Assembly (NCBI GenBank): GCA_031279155.1
Contig: JAITJB010000059.1
Span: 1 to 10,710 of the forward strand
Length of the DNA: 10,710 nt
Direction of reading: 5' to 3'
Origin: Deltaproteobacteria bacterium
GTDB taxonomy: Bacteria; Desulfobacterota; Desulfarculia; Adiutricales; Adiutricaceae
The number at the start of each line of letters is the position of its first letter. Position 1 is the stretch's first letter. The translations under genes were made by a program, and so were the position numbers. Shown here piece by piece: positions 1 through 4,706 of the stretch. The notes under the pieces are model-generated. The model was not told where the DNA came from. It worked only from the letters and a program-made list of their open reading frames with translations, and ran no database searches.

Positions 1-366
1 GGTTTAGTAACGCCTTTAGACCGGCTTATGGGACAGCTAAAACAGACCGTCACGGGCTCGGTTAAGTCAACTGTTGGGCGATTCTTTAGGCGCCTTAAAG
101 ACGGACTGTTTACCGACCCCGATACCGATGACGCCCCGCCTGAAGATATCATCTTCGGGCTAGCCTTGACCCCTGAGGCGGCCACCACTGGCACGACCAT
201 CGATCTGAGCTACACCCGCGACGGCCTCCCCCACCGTCTCAAGGTTAAAATTCCCGCAGGCGTTGAGGATAACTCCCGCCTCAAGCTCTCTGGCCAAGGC
301 CATAGCGGTCCTAACGGACGCGGCGATCTCCACCTGCGTCTGACAGTCCAAAGGCCTGATTCTTAA
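1..366 (+). CDS. DnaJ-like C-terminal domain protein, 5' end outside window
   Basis: The reading frame is open from base 1, so the gene probably begins upstream. The first internal ATG (28) has no Shine-Dalgarno sequence before it. Counting from that ATG, residues ~43-110 resemble the second beta-domain of the DnaJ/Hsp40 C-terminal region: a 'LALTPEAATTG' strand, then 'KVKIPAGVEDNSRLKLSGQG', then a terminal 'GDLHLRLTV' strand. In that family this region binds client polypeptide and passes it to DnaK (Hsp70). No J-domain (HPD motif) and no zinc-finger cysteines are visible, but either could lie in the missing part. A linker rich in basic and then acidic residues (~10-40) precedes the domain. 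The protein ends about ten residues after the last strand, without the dimerisation helix of full DnaJ. It may be a CbpA/DnaJ-like co-chaperone or a J-domain-less relative. The domain call is fairly sure; the exact role is unknown. Confidence 0.7.
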   Translation, partial: GLVTPLDRLMGQLKQTVTGSVKSTVGRFFRRLKDGLFTDPDTDDAPPEDIIFGLALTPEAATTGTTIDLSYTRDGLPHRLKVKIPAGVEDNSRLKLSGQGHSGPNGRGDLHLRLTVQRPDS

Positions 367-415
367 CCTAGTCAGGCCAGTTTAATAAGCGAGCCCATAT
401 AATTATCGCCTTGCC

Positions 416-469
416 CCAAGTATTCGAGCTGAATTTTCCGTTAGATCTGGTATTTGGCGGCTATTTTTT
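416..469 (+). terminator. weak terminator-like hairpin after the DnaJ-like gene
   Basis: CCAAGTA (416-422) can pair with TATTTGG (451-457), seven pairs including one G-U, across a 28-nt loop. A run of six T follows at 464-469. The stem is short, the loop is long and four other bases precede the T run, so this is a weak candidate. It lies about 50 bp after the stop of the DnaJ-like gene. The rest of 367-531 is AT-rich, with several T tracts and no convincing promoter for the next gene. Confidence 0.25.
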
Positions 470-531
470 CCTGCATTTTTTTTCGGCCAAAATATTTTTG
501 TTAATTTTATTAAAGCTACCTAGGATTTATA

Positions 532-1758
532 ATGAAGCTTAATTTTAAATTTTCTTTTAAACTTACACTCTTGCATTTGCTGTCTATTTTAACTTTAATA
601 ATGATTGTACTTTCATTTATTTATGGTAGTGATCACTTTTCAGTTAAAATTATACCAATTATCGTTTCTATTATTATTCTTATAAAACTATCTGGCCGAC
701 TTAAAGTTATTAAACAAATCAATAATATTATTAACCTATACACTAAGAAGGACTCTGATTTTTATGATAGCTTTATTTCTTTAGACCACGTTTCTGAATT
801 AATAGAGTTAGATAGTAGCTTACCTACAAGAACTAAGATAGAAGATATACCTACCGAACTACCTTATTCACCTTTAATAGCCCCATATCAACTAATACCT
901 TATCGTTTAAAAATTAAAGTCTTAATTACAGATCAGTATAATAAACTTATTAATGATATACCAAAATGGCGTGGTAAATTTTGGATTTATTTAATAAAAA
1001 ATGGCTCAATTCCAGTAGATGCATTTCGTAAAATTATAAATTACTTTAATCCTTCTATAGATTTTAACTACCTTGTCTCAAACAATTTTACTCAAGAAGA
1101 TATTCAAAACCATGCTAAACTTCTTTATAACTTTGCTTTCCCCAACCAATCAAAGATATTATCACCTGTATATGGGAAAATCACTTCTGAAGCCGAGAAC
1201 ATGTTTGTAAATTCGCACGAAATAAAATTCTTTAATTCTTTATTTGATTCTTTGGTAACCCGTTATTTATATATTTTTCAAAATGATATTCTCCTGCGCT
1301 GGTTATTTATTTCTGATAAGCCCGGAGATTTAGCCGATATAAAGTTTATCTATGAGGCTATGTGGCATTACGCTTACCATTTTCCCAATGATCCCAAGAG
1401 ATTTAATCAAGCTTCAGATCTCTTTTCTCGGGCTTTTTGTCATAGATTCTCGCCTTCACCTGGTGAGTTTGATACTATCCCTCCCCTTGATTATCTTTTG
1501 GCCAAAGTAAAATACTTTGCTAAATCAGGGGCTAGTCTTGACGGTCCCTCTAATGATGACCTAAAAAAGTGGACGGATTTTTCCTTCGCCTTAAAAGACG
1601 TCGAAGGCTTGTCTTCTTTGGCTTCGGGACTGTGCTGGTTGGGTCAGACCAATCTAGAGCGCAGTCTTTTATATAAAATGGTTACAGAAGGTCTTCCTTT
1701 AACGGCGGAAATCAAAGAACGGGCAAATATATTATTATATTCTTTAAGCGGTTACTAA
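532..1758 (+). CDS. AT-rich hypothetical membrane protein, unrecognised family
   Basis: This encodes 408 residues, and I do not recognise the family. ATG 532 is supported by AGGA at 522-525, six bases upstream. The N-terminus has two likely membrane helices (about residues 11-31 and 37-53) joined by a short loop. A long, mostly helical region follows, rich in Lys, Asn, Ile and Tyr (~55-300), and then a less biased C-terminal part (~300-408) with 'DYLLAKVKYFAKSG' and 'LASGLCWLGQTNLERSLLYKM' stretches that could be helical-repeat-like. No catalytic motif stands out. Base composition is strikingly uneven: hand counts give 20% GC at 541-600, 25% at 1021-1080 and 43% at 1501-1560, against 68% inside pspA. 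Transfer from an AT-rich source, or a fusion of an acquired front to a native tail, would explain this. The frame stays intact over 1.2 kb, so the gene is probably expressed. It stands alone between two spacers. Confidence 0.8.
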   Translation: MKLNFKFSFKLTLLHLLSILTLIMIVLSFIYGSDHFSVKIIPIIVSIIILIKLSGRLKVIKQINNIINLYTKKDSDFYDSFISLDHVSELIELDSSLPTRTKIEDIPTELPYSPLIAPYQLIPYRLKIKVLITDQYNKLINDIPKWRGKFWIYLIKNGSIPVDAFRKIINYFNPSIDFNYLVSNNFTQEDIQNHAKLLYNFAFPNQSKILSPVYGKITSEAENMFVNSHEIKFFNSLFDSLVTRYLYIFQNDILLRWLFISDKPGDLADIKFIYEAMWHYAYHFPNDPKRFNQASDLFSRAFCHRFSPSPGEFDTIPPLDYLLAKVKYFAKSGASLDGPSNDDLKKWTDFSFALKDVEGLSSLASGLCWLGQTNLERSLLYKMVTEGLPLTAEIKERANILLYSLSGY

Positions 1759-1791
1759 AATCTAAGAAGCTCAATACCAGCCAAAGCGGCC

Positions 1792-1810
1792 CGGGTGCGA
1801 TATGCGCCCG
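1792..1810 (+). terminator. GC-rich hairpin after the hypothetical gene, no T tract
   Basis: CGGGTGCG and TGCGCCCG can fold into an eight-pair stem (two G-U pairs) with an ATA loop, 34 bp after the stop codon of the hypothetical membrane protein. No run of T follows, so it would not be a classical intrinsic terminator. It could mark a transcript 3' end or be incidental. Confidence 0.25.
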
Positions 1811-1924
1811 CAAGATTCAATCAATTAAAAAAGATTCCCGCTTTAAAGAAGGCTAGCGATGGTTTTTAAAGAAAGCTTGGGCCAAAACAAGAAGCCTAAG
1901 GAATTTATTATTGCGATCACATTT

Positions 1925-1950
1925 TAGTCAAACCGGCTAAAGTTTGACTA
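1925..1950. promoter_or_regulatory. perfect 9-bp dyad, candidate PspF-type upstream activator site
   Basis: TAGTCAAAC (1925-1933) and GTTTGACTA (1942-1950) are exact reverse complements around an 8-bp centre. The dyad centre lies about 120 bp upstream of the start site predicted from the sigma-54 element, where enhancer-binding proteins such as PspF usually bind. TTTT follows immediately, so a weak terminator for the preceding transcript is the alternative. Its symmetry is certain; its role is inferred. Confidence 0.45.
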
Positions 1951-2005
1951 TTTTCATCAACGCTTTTTTATCTTCCCAAGCCCCCCAATACCACAAAACG
2001 GCTAT

Positions 2006-2018
2006 TATCATTGTTTTA
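2006..2018 (+). promoter_or_regulatory. candidate IHF site
   Basis: The sequence TATCAT-TGTT-TTA matches the IHF consensus WATCARNNNNTTR at all fixed positions except the R. It lies between the upstream dyad and the sigma-54 element, where IHF bends DNA to bring the activator to the polymerase in known psp promoters. A poorer match is at 1955-1967. Such matches are common in AT-rich DNA, so this is suggestive only. Confidence 0.3.
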
Positions 2019-2033
2019 TTTTTTTTAGCGACT

Positions 2034-2049
2034 TGGCCCGCTCTTTGCT
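2034..2049 (+). promoter_or_regulatory. sigma-54 (RpoN) -24/-12 promoter of the psp operon
   Basis: TGGCCCG (2034-2040), four spacer bases, then TTGCT (2045-2049) match the sigma-54 consensus TGGCACG-N4-TTGCW at all but one position. The essential GG (2035-2036) and GC (2047-2048) have the correct separation. Transcription should start near 2060, giving a leader of about 88 nt before pspA. The psp operon of enterobacteria is controlled by sigma-54 with the activator PspF, so motif and gene content agree. No pspF gene is in the window. Confidence 0.75.
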
Positions 2050-2076
2050 TTACCTAACCTCCATCAGGCTAGGTAA
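2050..2076. repeat. inverted repeat at the predicted psp start site
   Basis: TTACCTA (2050-2056) and TAGGTAA (2070-2076) are exact reverse complements. Inside them CCT (2058-2060) and AGG (2066-2068) can also pair after one mismatch. The repeat directly abuts the -12 element and spans the expected start point, so it may be a DNA operator rather than an RNA stem. This is a visual observation with no known counterpart. Confidence 0.4.
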
Positions 2077-2147
2077 GGATCCTGGTCCAGGTCGCTTTCA
2101 AGCGGCCAATATTATTAACACTTAATAGAACTTACACGGAGGCCGCC

Positions 2148-2807
2148 ATGCCCAATGTTTTTTCCAGATTCGCTGACATCATCAGCTCCAACATCAATTC
2201 TCTTTTGGACCGGGCCGAAAATCCGGCCAAGATGCTTAAACTTATCATCGGCGAGATGGAAGACACCTTAGTTGACATTAAGTCCGGTACGGCCCAATCC
2301 ATGGCCGCCCTTTCCAACCTCAAGCGCCGCCGCGACGAAGTCGCCAAAACCAGAGATCTCTGGCTGGGACGGGCCAAGCAAGCCGTGGCCAAGGACCGAG
2401 ATGATCTAGCCAGGGTGGCTTTAGTTGAAAAACACTCGGCTGACGAAGAATTGATGTCCTTAGAAAGCCAAATTGATGAATTAGACCAGCTTGTGGCCAA
2501 ACACCACGACGAAATCGATCAGCTGGAAGCCAAGATCGCCCAGGCCAGAGACCGCGAAAAAGTCATGAAGCTTCGCCTCAATCAAGCCGAGCAGAGCCTT
2601 AAGGTTAGCGGCGAGATGCGTCGCTACGATTTGACGGCCTCCCGGGCCAAGCTCGACCGCCTCGACCAGCGCCTGGACCGCATCGAAGCTGAAGCTGAAC
2701 TCGAAAGAAGCCATCGGGGCCGCCAGAGTGGCGACAACGGACTGGACAAGGAGTTTGCCCTGCTAGATGACACTATCGAAAAGGAGCTCGAGTCCCTTAA
2801 AAAGTAA
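2148..2807 (+). CDS. pspA: PspA, phage shock protein A
   Basis: PspA is a peripheral inner-membrane protein of the ESCRT-III/Vipp1 superfamily. It binds stressed membrane and helps keep it proton-tight; in the classical system it also inhibits the activator PspF. The product has 219 residues, close to the 222 of the E. coli protein. The start 'MPNVFSRFADIISSNINSLLD' is the amphipathic membrane-binding helix, and 'NPAKMLKLIIGEMEDTLVDI' (about 26-45) is the family signature. The rest is almost entirely heptad-rich coiled coil (~50-190), followed by a short acidic/basic C-terminal helix. The start is fixed by GGAGG at 2138-2142, five bases before ATG. It heads a four-gene same-strand group (pspA, pspB and two pspC genes) behind a sigma-54-type promoter, so expression is probably stress-induced. 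Confidence 0.95.
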   Translation: MPNVFSRFADIISSNINSLLDRAENPAKMLKLIIGEMEDTLVDIKSGTAQSMAALSNLKRRRDEVAKTRDLWLGRAKQAVAKDRDDLARVALVEKHSADEELMSLESQIDELDQLVAKHHDEIDQLEAKIAQARDREKVMKLRLNQAEQSLKVSGEMRRYDLTASRAKLDRLDQRLDRIEAEAELERSHRGRQSGDNGLDKEFALLDDTIEKELESLKK

Positions 2808-2833
2808 CAACGCACCCGGAGAATAAAGACAAA

Positions 2834-3109
2834 ATGGGCCATACTATATTTTTAATTATTTTCCTACCTTTGATTTTGCTAGCCTTAGGCTTTTTTATCC
2901 TGTGCTTGCGCTGGTTTTTAACCAGAAATCAAAGGGCGGATAACGCCAAACTCGTCGATCTGACCATCAAGCTCGACGCTCGCTTAGATAAACTGGAAAC
3001 CAGGATAACCGCTTTGGAAGATATCCTTCTAAATTTTCAAGATCAGCCATCAATTGATAAGAAAATTAGAGAATTTGATAAGCAGTTAAACCAGCCAAAA
3101 AATTCCTAG
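2834..3109 (+). CDS. pspB: PspB, phage shock membrane protein
   Basis: A small membrane protein of 91 residues, slightly longer than the 74 of E. coli PspB. One strongly hydrophobic N-terminal helix (about residues 4-27) is followed by a charged coiled coil (~40-70) with the 'LDKLETRITALEDIL' pattern, which corresponds to the 'RMRERIQALESIL' region of E. coli PspB. The extra C-terminal ~18 residues are polar. In the family PspB works with PspC in the inner membrane to sense stress and draw PspA away from PspF. It starts 26 bp after pspA. The GGAG at 2818-2821 lies 12 bases from the ATG, a rather long spacing that may lower its translation relative to pspA. Family assignment rests on architecture, the coiled-coil signature and position. 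Confidence 0.85.
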   Translation: MGHTIFLIIFLPLILLALGFFILCLRWFLTRNQRADNAKLVDLTIKLDARLDKLETRITALEDILLNFQDQPSIDKKIREFDKQLNQPKNS

Positions 3110-3162
3110 GTTTCTTAAATATTATCGATGATTTACCTAACTATCTTGAAAGGAGAAGAAAG

Positions 3163-3381
3163 ATGCCGTTAAATCGCAGTCATGGTCCGTTTAGATCCCG
3201 AAGCGGTTTACTATTGGGCGTCATTAAGGGCTTAGCTGAGCACTATGGTTTACCAACCTGGCTTTTAAGGGTGCTTACCATCGCCCTGGCCGCCATGGTA
3301 ACCTTCTGGCCCGTGGTCATAGTCTACGTTCTGGTCGCCATCTTCATGCCCCTTAGGCCAATGGGCTCGCGTGTTTTCTAA
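3163..3381 (+). CDS. short PspC-domain protein (paralogue 1)
   Basis: This 72-residue protein consists of little more than a PspC domain. 'FRSRSGLLLGVIKGLAEHYGLP' (10-31) is the typical PspC opening, with the G-V-x-x-GLAEHYG core. A hydrophobic region (~34-63) ends in 'IFMPLRP'. It lacks the C-terminal cytoplasmic helix that the next gene has. The start is well supported by GGAG at 3152-3155, seven bases before ATG. It lies 53 bp after pspB. The protein is closely similar to the first 66 residues of the following gene, so the pair probably arose by tandem duplication. It could modulate the PspB-PspC complex, act alone, or be a toxin-neutralising variant; the sequence does not decide. Confidence 0.85.
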   Translation: MPLNRSHGPFRSRSGLLLGVIKGLAEHYGLPTWLLRVLTIALAAMVTFWPVVIVYVLVAIFMPLRPMGSRVF

Positions 3382-3423
3382 GTTATTTACAAGCTAAGCT
3401 AAACTAGGTATGGGAGAAGTAAA

Positions 3424-3789
3424 ATGAGTTTTAACCAATGGACTTTAAAAGGACCCTTCAGATCCAAAAACGGGCTCATATTGGGGGTTCTAAGGGGTTT
3501 AGCTGAGCACTGGCAAATCTCCCCTTTTACCGTACGGGTTTTGTTTATTATAGCCGGCTTTTTTTTAGCTTTCTGGCCGCTCCCAATAATTTACGTTATC
3601 GCGGCCATAATAATGCCTTCAGAGCCTAAGCTCTGGCCCAAAAACGAACGCCAAAAAGAATTACTCCTCTTGGGCCAGGCCGATCCCCAGGCCCTAGTTG
3701 AGCACTTAACGGCTCGCTTCGATAGCCTAGAAAAAAAGGCCCGGCGGCTGGAAGACATCGTCACCTCCAAAGCCTACCGGACCAATTAA
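3424..3789 (+). CDS. pspC: PspC, full-length stress-response membrane protein
   Basis: The product has 121 residues, matching E. coli PspC (119). Residues ~11-66 form the PspC domain: 'FRSKNGLILGVLRGLAEHW', then hydrophobic helices ending 'AAIIMPSEP'. Residues ~86-120 form a charged helix ending 'RRLEDIVTSKAY', which lines up with 'REMERYVTSDTF' near the end of E. coli PspC. This tail identifies it as the orthologue, in contrast to the short preceding paralogue. In the known system PspC with PspB senses membrane damage and binds PspA. GGGAG at 3412-3416 lies seven bases from ATG. It is the last gene of the group; a minus-strand gene converges on it only 23 bp after its stop. Confidence 0.92.
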   Translation: MSFNQWTLKGPFRSKNGLILGVLRGLAEHWQISPFTVRVLFIIAGFFLAFWPLPIIYVIAAIIMPSEPKLWPKNERQKELLLLGQADPQALVEHLTARFDSLEKKARRLEDIVTSKAYRTN

Positions 3790-3812
3790 AAAATATTCCC
3801 CCCCCAAAGCCC

Positions 3813-4175
3813 TTAGATACCGTCCCCACCGAGCCCTTGGAGATCGGCAAAACGCTCTTTACTGTTGCGCTCAATCTGAACTAAGCGGCCTTTTTTAATA
3901 ACTAATACCACCTGACCAAACTCCAGGCCTTTTAAGGCCTGGATTATTTTTTCCCTGACCGCTTGGGCCTTAAATAGCTCAGGATCTAAGCCTAAATTGA
4001 CCTCCGAAAGCTCCTCGGGATTAAAATTTTCTTTTCTCTCAATTTGAACTACCCGATAATTTTGGGCGACCAATACCACCTGCCCATGCCAAGTCCTTCT
4101 AAGGAGCCCCGTAAGCCCCTCTAAGAGGGCTGTATCCAATAATGGGGTTGGGGTGCGTCTTACTACCGAAGTCAT
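3813..4175 (-). CDS. tandem DUF2292 (YezD-like) protein
   Basis: The product has 120 residues with two copies of a small DUF2292/YezD-type unit. Copy 1 is around residues 17-50 ('HGQVVLVAQNYRVVQIERKE') and copy 2 around 76-108 ('FGQVVLVIKKGRLVQIERN'). Each has a short helix followed by a beta-hairpin with the family's 'GxVxxxIxxGxxxQIER' pattern. Usual members have a single copy in about 55-70 residues, so this is an internal duplication or fusion, joined by an acidic linker (~53-70). The biochemical function of the family is unknown to me. An AGGA eight bases before the ATG supports the start. The gene is convergent with pspC and follows a terminator-like hairpin and a repeat cluster, suggesting separate control. 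Confidence 0.75.
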   Translation of the reverse strand: MTSVVRRTPTPLLDTALLEGLTGLLRRTWHGQVVLVAQNYRVVQIERKENFNPEELSEVNLGLDPELFKAQAVREKIIQALKGLEFGQVVLVIKKGRLVQIERNSKERFADLQGLGGDGI

Positions 4176-4194
4176 CTTGATTCCTATGGCCGAT

Positions 4195-4234
4195 AAAGAA
4201 AATTCCCAAAAAAAGCCGCCCTTACTTTTGGGAA
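4195..4234 (-). terminator. terminator-like hairpin between the unknown gene and the DUF2292 gene
   Basis: TTCCCAAAA (4203-4211) and TTTTGGGAA (4226-4234) are exact reverse complements with a 14-nt loop. Read on the minus strand, TTTTCTTT follows the stem (4202 down to 4195). It could end the transcript of the 96-residue gene, or act as an attenuator for the DUF2292 gene, whose ATG is only 28 bp from the hairpin. The stem has only three G-C pairs. Confidence 0.45.
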
Positions 4235-4238
4235 AGCG

Positions 4239-4308
4239 GGGCTCATGTTAAGCTCAAGCCGGGCTCACGTTTAGCCCAAGCTTAGCTAAAACTGCGCTCA
4301 ATTTGAGC
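4239..4308. repeat. cluster of three 13-bp repeats upstream of the DUF2292 gene
   Basis: Three related 13-mers follow the pattern GCTCA-n-k-TT-n-AGC: 4241-4253, 4263-4275 and 4296-4308. The first two sit in a larger 21-bp direct repeat (4239-4259 and 4261-4281) that matches at 18 of 21 positions. The third is a perfect dyad, GCTCAA-T-TTGAGC. They lie 66-133 bp upstream of the DUF2292 start codon. Repeated half-symmetric sites in a short spacer suggest operator binding, but no regulator is encoded next to them. Confidence 0.4.
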
Positions 4309-4315
4309 TTACGGT

Positions 4316-4606
4316 TCAAGCGTTAAAGTCGCGCGGCGGGGGAGTAAACTCTCCGCCATCGTCGTCGTCGTCACTGGTTCTAAAATCGCCGCGCTCAACT
4401 TTTAAGCACATGGCCGATAAAAGCTCAATGACCTTGCCGATAGGCTCTTGGCGACACAGCCCCATGACGGCCAGCGTTAATAGCACTGAGGGCAATAATT
4501 TTTCCCCATCGGAATCATTGGTCCGGTTAAGCTCCCTTACCACCAAGTCCATGGCTTCCAAAACAAGCGAACCAACGCGGTCCACTGATTCCATCTCGAA
4601 TACCAT
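4316..4606 (-). CDS. small acidic hypothetical protein
   Basis: The product has 96 residues from ATG 4606, which is preceded at seven bases by GGGGAG. In-frame upstream starts (ATG 4621, TTG 4624) lie upstream of or within that ribosome binding site and are less likely. I do not recognise the family. Residues ~5-70 look like two or three helices ('VGSLVLEAMDLVVREL', 'LLPSVLLTLAVMGLC', 'IGKVIELLSAMCLKV'), amphipathic rather than clearly membrane-spanning. The tail is disordered and acidic, with five consecutive Asp (79-83) followed by 'GGEFTPPP'. It looks like a small helical protein with a flexible tail, perhaps a partner or adaptor. It is divergent from hemL, with about 100 bp between the two start codons. 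Confidence 0.6.
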   Translation of the reverse strand: MVFEMESVDRVGSLVLEAMDLVVRELNRTNDSDGEKLLPSVLLTLAVMGLCRQEPIGKVIELLSAMCLKVERGDFRTSDDDDDGGEFTPPPRDFNA

Positions 4607-4632
4607 TTTTTCTCTCCCCATCAATAGCCATC

Positions 4633-4661
4633 TTGCGACAAATCAGTCACTGACTTATAAT
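4633..4661 (+). promoter_or_regulatory. sigma-70-type promoter of hemL with a palindromic spacer
   Basis: TTGCGA (4633-4638) and a perfect TATAAT (4656-4661) are separated by exactly 17 bp, so transcription should start near 4668, about 39 nt before the hemL ATG. The spacer contains AGTCA-C-TGACT (4645-4655), an 11-bp palindrome directly abutting the -10 box. A protein bound there would block polymerase, so repression of hemL is a reasonable guess. The -35 matches the consensus at four of six positions. Confidence 0.65.
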
Positions 4662-4706
4662 CTACAGAAAACCTAGTATTACACCTTATAAAAGGTCAGG
4701 AACAAC

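Larger units (their letters stand above)
1759..2147. other. 389-bp gene-free stretch upstream of pspA
   Basis: I see no coding region here. From left to right it holds: a GC-rich hairpin at 1792-1810 without a T tract; a 13-bp direct repeat differing at one base (1842-1854 and 1865-1877, 23 bp apart); a perfect 9-bp dyad at 1925-1950; two IHF-like matches (1955-1967 and 2006-2018); a T-rich tract; a sigma-54-type promoter (2034-2049); and an inverted repeat around the expected start site (2050-2076). The right half looks like the control region of the psp operon. The left half may hold the 3' end of the preceding transcript. Confidence 0.6.

Noticed and set aside
3798..3805. Run of eight C as a phase-variation tract
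   Set aside because: It lies between two convergent stop codons, not in a coding or promoter region, so length changes would have no obvious effect.
4410..4676. Plus-strand 88-residue reading frame rich in Ser/Thr
   Set aside because: It overlaps the minus-strand gene with a good ribosome binding site, runs through the hemL promoter, has no ribosome binding site of its own and has the composition typical of an antisense frame.
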